DNA of 64,000 nucleotides from Bradyrhizobium sp. YR681 (GTDB lineage: Bacteria > Pseudomonadota > Alphaproteobacteria > Rhizobiales > Xanthobacteraceae): assembly GCF_000282615.1 (NCBI RefSeq), contig NZ_AKIY01000328.1, positions 1-64,000 on the forward strand. The letters run 5' to 3'. The position numbers and the translations under genes are program-made. Positions 26,450-34,781 of the stretch are shown here, piece by piece (position 1 is the stretch's first letter; each line of letters starts with the position of its first letter). A model generated the notes under the pieces. The model saw only the letters and a list, made by a program, of their open reading frames with translations, did no database searches and was not told where the DNA came from.

Positions 26450-27337
26450 ATGAGAAAACTCACCACCGCGCTGTGTGCGCTGGCGCTGTTCACCACGACA
26501 GCCGCGCAGGCGCAGACGATCAAGGATTTCCTGGCTGCGGTCATGCAGAAATGGACCGCGCCGTTCGAGCCGTTCCACCTCATCGGCAACATCTATTATG
26601 TCGGGACCGACGGTATCGCCGTCTACGTCATCAAGACATCGCAGGGCCTGATCCTGATGGACACGGCGATGCCCCAGTCGACCGGCATGATCAAGGACAA
26701 CATCGCAAAACTCGGCCTCAAGGTCGCCGACATCAAGATCATCCTCAACAGCCACGCGCATCTCGACCACACCGGCGGCTTTGCCGAGATCAAGAAGGAG
26801 ACCGGCGCGCAGCTGGTCGCCGGCGAGCGCGACAAGCCGCTGCTCGAAGGCGGCTACTATCCGGGCGACGAGAAGAACGAGGACCTCACCTTCCCCGCGG
26901 TCAAGGTCGACCGCACCGTCAAGGAAGGCGACAAGGTCACGCTTGGCGACACCACCCTGACCGCGCATGCGACGCCCGGTCATTCGCCTGGCTGCACCAG
27001 CTGGGAGATGACCGCCAAAGACGGCAGCCAGGACCGGCAGGTGTTGTTCTTCTGTAGCGGCACGGTGGCGTTGAACCGTCTGGTCGGCCAGCCGACCCAT
27101 CCCGGCATCGTCGACGACTATCGCGCGACCTACGCCAAGGTGAAGCCGATGAAGATCGACGTGCTGCTCGGGCCGCACCCGGAGGTCTATGGCATGCAGG
27201 CCAAGCGCGCGCAGATGAAGGACGGCGCACCGAACCCGTTCGTCAAGCCGGACGAGCTCGCAACCTACATCACGACCCTGTCGGACGATTTCGACAAGCA
27301 GCTCGCCAAGCAGACCGCGGCGCTGGAGAAGAAATAG
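26450..27337 (+). CDS. bla: Subclass B3 metallo-beta-lactamase, BJP-1-like
   Basis: A 295-residue exported zinc hydrolase. The signal peptide ends at AAQA-QT. Zinc ligands of subclass B3 are all present: H102, H104, D106 and H107 in NSHAHLDHTGG, H178 in TPGHSPGCTSW and H243 in GPHPEVYG. The N-terminal helix TIKDFLAAVMQKWTAPFEPF and nearly every segment I can recall match BJP-1 from Bradyrhizobium, which hydrolyses penicillins and carbapenems. The ATG at 26450 follows GGGAGG. In soil bacteria the natural role may be defence against antibiotic producers. Confidence 0.93.
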   Translation: MRKLTTALCALALFTTTAAQAQTIKDFLAAVMQKWTAPFEPFHLIGNIYYVGTDGIAVYVIKTSQGLILMDTAMPQSTGMIKDNIAKLGLKVADIKIILNSHAHLDHTGGFAEIKKETGAQLVAGERDKPLLEGGYYPGDEKNEDLTFPAVKVDRTVKEGDKVTLGDTTLTAHATPGHSPGCTSWEMTAKDGSQDRQVLFFCSGTVALNRLVGQPTHPGIVDDYRATYAKVKPMKIDVLLGPHPEVYGMQAKRAQMKDGAPNPFVKPDELATYITTLSDDFDKQLAKQTAALEKK

Positions 27338-27659
27338 CGGCGATCAGGCCCTGCCCTTCACCTCTTCCCGGCGGGGAGAGGTGAAGCCCGCACGCCGTCT
27401 CGCGCTCGCTGCCGGCGGGCGACGACGCGTCGATGCACATGGTTAGCGGGGCGTGACTGCGAACCGCTGACAGGGGCCCAAGCGCCCGCCTCCGGCGGTC
27501 CGTATCCTTAACGGGACCTCACCAATGCACGCGACCGGAAAATTCCGCGGTAGCGTGCAACCTGCACTGGCCTTTCCGTACGGAACGCATCTAACGCGCC
27601 CTTTACCCCCGCTGTGCAAGATCACCTTCGTTTTGAAGGGATCCGGGGCGCGTATTGCA
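27338..27659. other. Intergenic region between bla and the GGDEF-EAL gene
   Basis: No gene is seen. It contains the hairpin at 27356-27386 and a 12-bp perfect palindrome TTCCGTACGGAA at 27574-27585, about 75 bases before the ATG of the next gene. The palindrome could be an operator for that gene, but no binding protein can be named. Confidence 0.45.
27356..27386 (+). terminator. Hairpin after the metallo-beta-lactamase gene
   Basis: CTTCACCTCTTCC pairs with GGAGAGGTGAAG with one bulged base, starting 19 bases after the stop codon. No T tract follows, so it may be a factor-assisted terminator or part of a repeat element. Confidence 0.5.
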
Positions 27660-29675
27660 ATGCCTGTCATCAATTTGAAGTCTCACTTCGCCGCCGCGAT
27701 GCAGCTGTTTCGTGTCCCCGACGACCCGGACCTGACGCGCGCGCAGTTCGACGCTTTCTCCAAGCAGATCCCGCTGCTCTACTTCATCCTGATGAGCAAC
27801 ACGATCGCCGTCGCCTACACCTATGTGAACGTGGCCCCGGACTGGCTGACGATGATCGTGCCGAGCGTGCTCACCGTGCTCGCGGCCCTGCGCACCTTCT
27901 GGTGGCTGCGCCAGCGTCATCTCGTGCGCAGCGATGCCGACATCCTGCGCAACCTGCGCGCCACCAACTGGATGACACTGCCGATCGGCGCCGGCTTCAC
28001 CGCCTGGTCCTTTGCGCTCTACCCTTACGGCGATGCCTTCGCCAAGAGCCAGGTCGCCTTCTACATGGCCGTCACCGTGATCGGCTGCATCTTCTCGCTG
28101 ATGCATCTGCGTTCGGCGGCGCTGATCGTGACACTGGTCGTCGATGTGCCCTACGTGCTGTTCTTCTGGGCGACCGGCGAGCCGACGCTGAAGGCGATCG
28201 CGGTCAACAATCTGCTGGTCTCCGGCGCGATGGTGACGGTGCTGTTCATCTACTATCGCGACTTCGCCGATCTCGTCGCCAGCCGCAAATCGCTGCTGGC
28301 GCAGCAGGCGGCGACGCAGGCGCTTTCGGACGAGAACTTCCGTCTCGCCAACCTGGATTCCCTCACCGAGCTGCCGAACCGCCGCCGCTTCTTCGCCGAA
28401 CTGTCCAGCGCCTTCACTGACGCCGAGCGCAGGAGCGTTCGCGTCGCGGTCGGGATCATCGACCTCGACGGATTCAAGCCGATCAACGACAATTACGGCC
28501 ACTCGGTCGGCGACCGGGTCCTGATCGAGGCGGGCCGCCGCATCCGCGAGGTCTGCGAGGGCTTTGGTCCGCAGCGGGTGGAATTCGCCCGGCTCGGTGG
28601 CGACGAGTTCGGCCTGGTCGTGTGTGGCGACCCCGATGATGCGGATCTGACCCGGCTCGGCGAGCGGATCGGCGACCAGGTCAAGCTCCCCTACCAGCTC
28701 GACACGGCTCACACCGGGCTATCCTGCTCGATCGGCTTCGCGTTATTCCCGCAATCGGCAACGACGGCGGAAGCGCTCTATGAATGCGCCGACTATTCGC
28801 TCTACCACGCCAAGCGCCATTTGCGCGGCCGCACCGTGATCTTCTCGAGCGAGCTCGAGGCCGAGATTCGCAGCCGCGGCGTTATCGAGAATCTGCTGCG
28901 CACCGCCGATTTCAGCACCGAGATGGACCTGGTGTTCCAGCCGATCGTGGACGCGATGAGCGAGCACACTGCCGGCTTCGAGGTCCTGGCGCGCTGGCAC
29001 AATTCCCGCCTCGGCATGGTATCGCCGGCCGACTTCATCCCGGCCGCCGAGCGCATCGGCCTGATCCGGCCGCTGACCCAGGCGCTGCTGGCGCGCGCGC
29101 TCGCGACGGCGAGAACCTGGCCGGACCACATCCGCCTGTCGTTCAACCTCTCCGCCCACGACGTCTGCTCGCCCGAGGGCATCCTGCCGCTGATCACCAT
29201 CGTCGAGAAGAGCGGGCTGCCCCCGCACCGGATCGATTTCGAGATCACCGAGACCGCCGTTACCTTCGACTTCGTGCGCGCGCAGCAATCGATCGCGGCG
29301 TTGAAGGCGATGGGCTGCGGCATTTCGCTCGACGATTTCGGCACCGGCTATTCGTCGCTGAGCCACGTGCACCGGCTGCCGCTCAACAAGATCAAGGTTG
29401 ACCGCAGCTTCGTCGCCGACATCAACGACAATCCGGTGAGCCACAAGATCATCAAGTCGCTCACGGGCCTGTGCGACGACATGGAGATCGCCTGCGTCGC
29501 CGAGGGCGTCGAGACCCGCGCCCAGCTCGACACCCTGCGCCGCCTCGGCTGCGATTACATCCAGGGCTATTATTTCGCAAAGCCGATGCCGGGCGGGGCG
29601 ATCGGCGATTATCTCGCCAAGGAACGGCAGCGCCTCGACTGCGCCGCGACGCCTGCCGCCAAGATCGTCGCCTGA
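27660..29675 (+). CDS. Membrane-bound GGDEF-EAL cyclic-di-GMP protein
   Basis: A 671-residue protein. Residues about 35-205 contain roughly six membrane helices (a MASE-like sensor), followed by a GGDEF domain with intact active motif RLGGDEFGL at 313-317 and an EAL domain. The EAL signature reads EVL (E441 in GFEVLARWH), and metal and catalytic residues look preserved (NLSAHD, EITETAV, DDFGTGYSS from D558, AEGVET). It may both make and break cyclic di-GMP. The ATG at 27660 is chosen by domain layout. It is followed after about 250 bp by the regulators at the head of the injection-system cluster, so a signalling link is possible but unproven. Confidence 0.93.
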   Translation: MPVINLKSHFAAAMQLFRVPDDPDLTRAQFDAFSKQIPLLYFILMSNTIAVAYTYVNVAPDWLTMIVPSVLTVLAALRTFWWLRQRHLVRSDADILRNLRATNWMTLPIGAGFTAWSFALYPYGDAFAKSQVAFYMAVTVIGCIFSLMHLRSAALIVTLVVDVPYVLFFWATGEPTLKAIAVNNLLVSGAMVTVLFIYYRDFADLVASRKSLLAQQAATQALSDENFRLANLDSLTELPNRRRFFAELSSAFTDAERRSVRVAVGIIDLDGFKPINDNYGHSVGDRVLIEAGRRIREVCEGFGPQRVEFARLGGDEFGLVVCGDPDDADLTRLGERIGDQVKLPYQLDTAHTGLSCSIGFALFPQSATTAEALYECADYSLYHAKRHLRGRTVIFSSELEAEIRSRGVIENLLRTADFSTEMDLVFQPIVDAMSEHTAGFEVLARWHNSRLGMVSPADFIPAAERIGLIRPLTQALLARALATARTWPDHIRLSFNLSAHDVCSPEGILPLITIVEKSGLPPHRIDFEITETAVTFDFVRAQQSIAALKAMGCGISLDDFGTGYSSLSHVHRLPLNKIKVDRSFVADINDNPVSHKIIKSLTGLCDDMEIACVAEGVETRAQLDTLRRLGCDYIQGYYFAKPMPGGAIGDYLAKERQRLDCAATPAAKIVA

Positions 29676-29922
29676 GGCGCCTTCGAGCGCCCTCGGTTGC
29701 ATTGGCGACAGGTTGCCTCCACGCCTGTCAACTCGACCGCTTCACATGCGTCGAAATGCCCCGACATCACCGCCTGTGATGTGGATGCTTGTCATGGCCG
29801 TCAAAAAGCGCGATACTCAATTTCAAGGGGAAAGATACTAAAGATACAACTTATTGTTCTTGGTGACTTTCAACTGGGCGCGGCGGCAAACACGGTTGTG
29901 AGTTGGCAATCGGGAGGCAGGC

Positions 29923-30702
29923 ATGTCGTCCAATGCGTCTGACCCGGCAGGGCACCTCGCCCCGCCGTATCCCCACCGCGTCATTTCGCACGCGACACGA
30001 TCGCCCGCGGAGCCGGATCGTAGCGGTGCGCCGATCCGCCTTTTCATCCTCAGCGACGTGCATCTGCTCCGCGAAGGCCTCGTCTCGTGCCTAGCACGGC
30101 AGGAATGCTTACACATCGCCGGGCACGGCGATCTCGCGACCTTGCCGGAGCAGATCGTCGATAGCGGCCCCGAGGTTCTGCTGGTCGACATCGCGACGTC
30201 GCGAGGCTTGCAGCAATCGGCGACCTGCCGCGCCCTGTCGCCGGCGCTGAAGATCGTCGCTATCGCGGTCGCCGAGGTCGAGCAGGACATCCTGGCCTGC
30301 GCGGAGGCCGGCGTATCCGGCTTCGTGCTGCGCGACGGCTCGATCAGCGACGTGATTGCCGCCATCCACAATGCGATGCGCGACGAGCTCGTGTGCTCGC
30401 CCAGGGTTGCCGCCGCCCTGTTCGGCCGGCTCGCGACGCTCTCCGCCCGAACCGTCGCGCGCGAACCTGCCGCCGGCGTCGACACGCTGACACCGCGCGA
30501 GCACGAGATCATCCGCTTCGTCGGCGAGGGCCTGTCGAACAAGGAGATCGCACGCGTCTTGCGGATCCGCAATTCGACCGTAAAGAACCACATGCACAAC
30601 GTGCTCAGCAAGCTGCAGATCCGCCGGCGCGGCGAGATCAGCAAGCACCTGCATCCGGCTGGTCCGGCCTCGTCCGCACCGTCACGGGTCCAGTCCCGCT
30701 AG
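29923..30702 (+). CDS. LuxR/NarL-type response regulator upstream of the eCIS
   Basis: A 259-residue two-domain regulator. The receiver domain (about 36-160) has an acidic start (FILSDVHLLREGL) and a candidate phosphoacceptor in EVLLVDIATSRG, but the usual lysine of the KPF/KD loop is arginine (GFVLRDGS). The C-terminal HTH is canonical: LTPREHEIIRFVGEGLSNKE then NSTVKNHMHNVLSKLQI. A GGGAGG site precedes the ATG. No histidine kinase is adjacent, so phosphorylation by a distant kinase or phosphate-independent action is possible. It is the first gene of the co-directional run into the sheath gene and is a prime candidate for its activator. Confidence 0.88.
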   Translation: MSSNASDPAGHLAPPYPHRVISHATRSPAEPDRSGAPIRLFILSDVHLLREGLVSCLARQECLHIAGHGDLATLPEQIVDSGPEVLLVDIATSRGLQQSATCRALSPALKIVAIAVAEVEQDILACAEAGVSGFVLRDGSISDVIAAIHNAMRDELVCSPRVAAALFGRLATLSARTVAREPAAGVDTLTPREHEIIRFVGEGLSNKEIARVLRIRNSTVKNHMHNVLSKLQIRRRGEISKHLHPAGPASSAPSRVQSR

Positions 30703-30798
30703 ACCTTTCGGCCTAGATCCTCCGATCCGGCATGGGCCGGTATCCAGCAAGAAACGGGCACGTCGTGGCGACGCGCAGCGTCCGTTCGCGGCATTCTC

Positions 30799-31293
30799 AT
30801 GGTCTCGCCGCCAGCATGGTCCGGATCGCCGCCTGCATCCTTCTCTGAACCCTTTGGCTCAATCGCGCCGCTGCGCCTCGTGCAAGGCTCGCCACAAAGG
30901 TGGCCATTGCGACAGAGACGCATCCTTATTGCAGGATTTCCGAGGCTGATGACCGATATTCTGGAGCATGTTGTCGCAAGGGATCCGGCATTGTCCGTGA
31001 TCGACATCAGCGACGACGCCAACCTCGCGACGGAAGCCCGCCGCACCCGCGCCGACGTCGTCGTACTGGTGCAGAAGGCCCCGGACGAGCGCGACAGCCT
31101 GGCGAGCCTCTTGCGCAGCCGGCCGCGCATGAGGGTCGTGACCATCGTCGCAAGCGGCGAGAGCGGCGCGCTCTACGAACTACGCCCGCACCGCACCGTC
31201 ATCACCGAGATCACGGCGGAAACGCTGTCGGAGGCGATCCGCGGTCCGCCCGGAGCCAGGCGCAAGCCGCGCCACGGGCGCGCACGCAGGTGA
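30799..31293 (+). CDS. Degenerate receiver-like protein before the sheath gene
   Basis: A 164-residue protein whose middle (about 40-145) has receiver-domain rhythm: RRILIAGFPRLMTDILEHVV, ADVVVLVQKAP and MRVVTIVASGESGALYELRP. The acidic pair and phosphoacceptor aspartate of true receivers are missing (IAGF and VVVLVQ at those places), so it is probably not phosphorylated. No DNA-binding domain is present; the tail is basic (ARRKPRHGRARR). It lies 60 bp before the sheath gene and about 100 bp after the LuxR regulator, and is presumed part of the injection-system regulon as an adaptor or anti-regulator. Confidence 0.6.
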   Translation: MVSPPAWSGSPPASFSEPFGSIAPLRLVQGSPQRWPLRQRRILIAGFPRLMTDILEHVVARDPALSVIDISDDANLATEARRTRADVVVLVQKAPDERDSLASLLRSRPRMRVVTIVASGESGALYELRPHRTVITEITAETLSEAIRGPPGARRKPRHGRARR

Positions 31294-31353
31294 GGCAATG
31301 CCATCGTTCCGGTCTGGCAGAGCGAGCCAGGCCGACAAATCAAAGGAGCCGAC

Positions 31354-32871
31354 ATGCCTTCAGCACTTCTGCAACCCGGCGTCTATATCGAGGAAATTCC
31401 CAGCGGCGTGCGCTCGATCTCGGGCGTGGCGACGTCGATCGCCCTGTTCATCGGCTGGGCTCCGCGCGGGCCCGTCGACCGTGCCGTGCGCATCTCGAGC
31501 TTCGCCGATTACGAGCGGACCTTTGGCGGGCTCGATCGCCGCGCCTATCTCGGCTACGCCGTGCGCCAGTTTTTCGACAATGGCGGCAGCGACGCCTATA
31601 TCGTGCGGATCGCGCTGTTCAATTCGGGAACGCCCGCCAATGACGCGAAGACCGCGGCCTGCGCGATCAACGATCTCGGTATCCAGGCGAGCTCGCCGGG
31701 CCTGTGGGCCAATTCCTACAGCGTCAAGCTGACGCTGCGTGGCGACGACAACACGCGCTTCCGGCTCGATGTGATCGGCCCGTCGCCCAGCACCAACATC
31801 GTGGAGACGTTCCAGGATCTGTCGATGAACAAGGCCGATCCACGTTATGCGCCGAGCGTCGTCAACGGCCGCTCCGCCTTCATGGACAAGCTGACCACGG
31901 CATCGGCAACCGTGCCGACCCCGGCCACGAAGCCATTTACGGGCGGCCTCGACGGCACGGTCCTCCTCACCAACGACGCCTCGTTCGTGAATGCGATCGA
32001 TCCGTTGTTCGCGACCGGAGGGATCGTCGATCGCATCGATCTGTTCAATCTGGTCTGCGTCCCCGGTCTCACCAATATCGCCGCAAACCAAGCCGCGTTG
32101 GCCAATCTGCAAAAGCGTTGCCACGCCCGGCGCGCCTTCCTGATCGTCGACAGTCTGCAGGGTGAGACGGTCGCCAACATGGGCGGCAGCACGGGCGAGG
32201 CGGGCCTGACCGGCGTCGACGGCAATTTCTCCGCGCTGTACTACCCCTGGGTGATGCAGGCCGATCCGCTGCAATCCGGTGTCGTGCGCGACTTTCCGCC
32301 CTGCGGCTTCGTCGCCGGCGTCTACGCCCGGACCGACGCGACGCGCGGGGTCTGGAAGGCGCCAGCCGGCACCGACGCCAGCGTCAATGGCGGCGTCGGC
32401 TTCGCGCTGAGCTTGAGCGATGCCGAGAACGGCCAGCTCAATCCGATCGGCGTCAATTGCCTGCGCACGCTGCCGGTCTACGGCAACGTGGTCTGGGGCG
32501 CCCGCACGCTGCACGGCCAGAACGACCGCGGCTCGGAATGGAAATACGTGCCGGTCAGGCGCATGGCGCTGTTCCTCGAAGAGAGCCTCTACCGCGGCAC
32601 GCAATGGGTCGTGTTCGAGCCCAATGACGAACCGCTCTGGGCGCAGATCAGGCTCAACATCGGCGCCTTCCTGCAAGGGCTGTTCCGGCAGGGCGCGTTC
32701 CAGGGCCGTACGCCGCGCGAAGCCTATTTCGTCAAATGCGACCGCGAGAGCACGACGCAGGCCGACATCAATCTCGGCATCGTCAACATCATCGTCGGCT
32801 TCGCGCCGCTGAAACCCGCCGAGTTCGTCATCATCAAGATCCAGCAGATCGCCGGCGACATCCCAACCTGA
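31354..32871 (+). CDS. eCIS contractile sheath protein
   Basis: A 505-residue tail-sheath protein, the outer tube that contracts to drive the inner tube. The N-terminus LQPGVYIEEIPSGVRSISGV is the classic sheath opening, followed by the ATSIALFIGWAPRGPVDRAV and YAVRQFFDNGGSDAYIVRI segments. The C-terminal domain (YVPVRRMALFLEESLYRGTQ, VFEPNDEPLWAQIR) is the sheath core that makes handshake contacts, as in Afp2-4, Pvc2-4 and T4 gp18. Only one sheath gene is present, whereas Afp and PVC have three. AAGGAG precedes the ATG. It is the first structural gene of the cluster. Confidence 0.95.
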   Translation: MPSALLQPGVYIEEIPSGVRSISGVATSIALFIGWAPRGPVDRAVRISSFADYERTFGGLDRRAYLGYAVRQFFDNGGSDAYIVRIALFNSGTPANDAKTAACAINDLGIQASSPGLWANSYSVKLTLRGDDNTRFRLDVIGPSPSTNIVETFQDLSMNKADPRYAPSVVNGRSAFMDKLTTASATVPTPATKPFTGGLDGTVLLTNDASFVNAIDPLFATGGIVDRIDLFNLVCVPGLTNIAANQAALANLQKRCHARRAFLIVDSLQGETVANMGGSTGEAGLTGVDGNFSALYYPWVMQADPLQSGVVRDFPPCGFVAGVYARTDATRGVWKAPAGTDASVNGGVGFALSLSDAENGQLNPIGVNCLRTLPVYGNVVWGARTLHGQNDRGSEWKYVPVRRMALFLEESLYRGTQWVVFEPNDEPLWAQIRLNIGAFLQGLFRQGAFQGRTPREAYFVKCDRESTTQADINLGIVNIIVGFAPLKPAEFVIIKIQQIAGDIPT

Positions 32872-32896
32872 GGCAATGACAAGCTGAGGCACAGAT

Positions 32897-33421
32897 ATGG
32901 CACAGTTCTCGGTCAATCCGCAGCGCTTCGATCCCTACAAGAACTTCAAGTTCCGGGTGAAATGGGACGGCCGCTACGTCGCCGGCGTCAGCAAGGTCTC
33001 GGCGCTGAAGCGCACAACCGAAGTGGTCGAGCACCGCGAGGGCGGCGATCCCTCGACGGGGCGCAAGTCACCCGGCCGCAGCAAGTTCGAGGCGATCACA
33101 CTCGATCGCGGCGTCACCCACGACACCGAGTTCGAGAAATGGGCCAACAAGGTCTGGCATTTCGGCGCAGGCCTCGGCGCCGAAGTCTCGCTGAAGGATT
33201 TCCGCAAGGACATCATCCTGGAAGTCTACAACGAGGCCGGGCAGCTGGCGCTCGCCTACAAGATCTTCCGCTGCTGGGTCTCGGAATACCAGTCGCTTCC
33301 GGATCTCGATGCCAACGCCAATGCGGTGGCGATCCAGCACATCAAGCTGGAGAACGAGGGCTGGGAGCGCGATCAGGCGGTCGCCGAGCCGTCGGAGCCG
33401 ACTTTCTCTGATCCGGCCTGA
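32897..33421 (+). CDS. eCIS inner tube protein
   Basis: A 174-residue T4 gp19-like tube protein; hexamers stack to form the needle. Conserved pieces are DPYKNFKFRVKWDGRYVAGV, the loop TEVVEHREGGDPS, and the IILEVYNEAGQLALAYKIF strand pair ending with the family motif RCWVSEYQSLPDLDAN. Homologues include Afp1/5 and Pvc1/5. It follows the sheath gene by 25 bp. This is the only gp19-type tube gene in the window, so the same protein presumably forms the whole tube, with the hub-proximal ring made by the gene at 40677. Confidence 0.94.
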   Translation: MAQFSVNPQRFDPYKNFKFRVKWDGRYVAGVSKVSALKRTTEVVEHREGGDPSTGRKSPGRSKFEAITLDRGVTHDTEFEKWANKVWHFGAGLGAEVSLKDFRKDIILEVYNEAGQLALAYKIFRCWVSEYQSLPDLDANANAVAIQHIKLENEGWERDQAVAEPSEPTFSDPA

Positions 33422-33429
33422 GGCAGCGC

Positions 33430-34140
33430 ATGCACTCCGCCGCCGCGCGACGCGAACAGGACATTCTGGCGCTGTGGGACCGGGCCGCCGGTCGCGCCCG
33501 GCGCCAGCGCGACGATGCCCTGTTCACTGCGGCCGGCGCGGCGCCGACGGACTCGATCGGTGCCGGCAACGCGGCGCTCCTGATACTGCGGACGAAACTG
33601 TTCGGCGCACCCTGGCAGCTGCGCGCCGCCTGCCCCGCCTGCCACACCGACTGTGAATTCGTGGCCGACAGCGCTGTGCTCGCGGACGGACTTGCACCAC
33701 CGGCCGATGCCGCACCGCCACGTATCGCGCTCGGCGACAATGAACTGACGTTGCGTGTGCCCGCGCTTTCCGATCTCGCCGGTCTTGCAGCGGCCCCCGA
33801 CCGCGTAGCTGCGGCCCAGTCATTGCTGACGCGCTGCCTCGGCGATGCGACGCCGGCTGCGCTCGATCAGGACGCGCTGGACAGGATCGAGGCAGAGCTC
33901 GAACGTTGCGATCCCGGCGCCATCGTCGCCTTTGCGCTCGACTGCCCGGATTGCAACCACACTTGGCAGGCCGTGATCGACATCGCTCCGGCGCTCTGGG
34001 TCGAAGTACAGGCAGCCGCCGAGCGCAGCCTGCTCGAAGTCGACGCCCTCGCCCGCGAATATGGCTGGAGCGAAGCTGAAGTACTGGCACTGCCACGCGC
34101 CCGCCGCGCAGCCTATCTGCAACTGGTGGGCGCGTCATGA
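33430..34140 (+). CDS. eCIS zinc-ribbon protein, putative baseplate or assembly factor
   Basis: A 236-residue protein with two CxxC knuckles about 110 residues apart, ACPACHTDCEF and DCPDCNHTWQ, likely binding one zinc ion. The N-terminal part is helical; the C-terminal part (LLEVDALAREYGWSEAEVLA and ARRAAYLQLVG) resembles the end of T4-like baseplate/hub assembly proteins annotated in many eCIS loci. It sits directly between the tube gene and the proline-rich gene, a position occupied by similar proteins in other eCIS clusters. The function may be chaperoning of the tail initiator rather than structure. Its stop overlaps the next start as ATGA. Confidence 0.65.
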   Translation: MHSAAARREQDILALWDRAAGRARRQRDDALFTAAGAAPTDSIGAGNAALLILRTKLFGAPWQLRAACPACHTDCEFVADSAVLADGLAPPADAAPPRIALGDNELTLRVPALSDLAGLAAAPDRVAAAQSLLTRCLGDATPAALDQDALDRIEAELERCDPGAIVAFALDCPDCNHTWQAVIDIAPALWVEVQAAAERSLLEVDALAREYGWSEAEVLALPRARRAAYLQLVGAS

Positions 34141-34781
34141 GGGGCCTTTTGCAAAACCTTGCGCACCTCGGACGCGGCGAGCCGATCCCGGGCGCGGCAC
34201 GCGTCGCGCTGCCGCCACGCTTTGCCGCTCCGGTCCGGAACGACGATCGTCCGCAGCTCGAAACATGGTCGGGCGAAGGGCAGCGGCCAGTGCCGCCGCA
34301 AACCGCGATGCACGACGTCGCCGCAGATGGTCCTCGCACGGAGGCGCACCCGCCGCAGCACATCAAGGTGGAGTCCGACAGCACGGAATCACTGCTGCGC
34401 CCGACGACCAAGACCGAAGCGGCGGTCCGGCCCGTTCATTCGAACGAGGCACCGTCAGGGCCGCCTGCGGATACCGCCCTGCCCGTCGCTCCACACCATC
34501 CGCCGCGCGTCGCGCAGCCGCGCGAGGTGGCCGTGCCCGATACGCTTCGGCCCCCGCACGAGGCCACGACACCGCCGGCGCCGCCGCTCGGCCAGGCCGT
34601 GCTCGCCGGCCAGGCGCAGCGCCGGCGCGAGACGCCGCCGGTCATCAAGGTGACGATCGACCGCATCGACATCCGCTCGCCGGAGCCGCCGCGGCCCACG
34701 CGTTCCGTCAGGCCTGCGCCGCAGCCATCGGTCTCGCTGACCGACTATCTGCGCCGCCCGGGACCCGGAGGCCGCGCATGA
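34137..34781 (+). CDS. Proline-rich eCIS accessory protein
   Basis: A 214-residue protein. About 160 residues are rich in proline, alanine and histidine and look disordered. The end is conserved-looking: PPVIKVTIDRIDIRSPEPP followed by PSVSLTDYLRRPGPGGR. The IKVTIDRIDIR strand and SLTDYLRR motif resemble short proteins that accompany DUF4255 cap genes in other eCIS clusters, as I recall. It overlaps both neighbours by four bases (ATGA), so production is coupled to the zinc-ribbon protein and the cap protein. The role is unknown; it might link cap, tube or ATPase. It does not look like a tape measure, which is normally long and helical. Confidence 0.65.
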   Translation: MRGLLQNLAHLGRGEPIPGAARVALPPRFAAPVRNDDRPQLETWSGEGQRPVPPQTAMHDVAADGPRTEAHPPQHIKVESDSTESLLRPTTKTEAAVRPVHSNEAPSGPPADTALPVAPHHPPRVAQPREVAVPDTLRPPHEATTPPAPPLGQAVLAGQAQRRRETPPVIKVTIDRIDIRSPEPPRPTRSVRPAPQPSVSLTDYLRRPGPGGRA

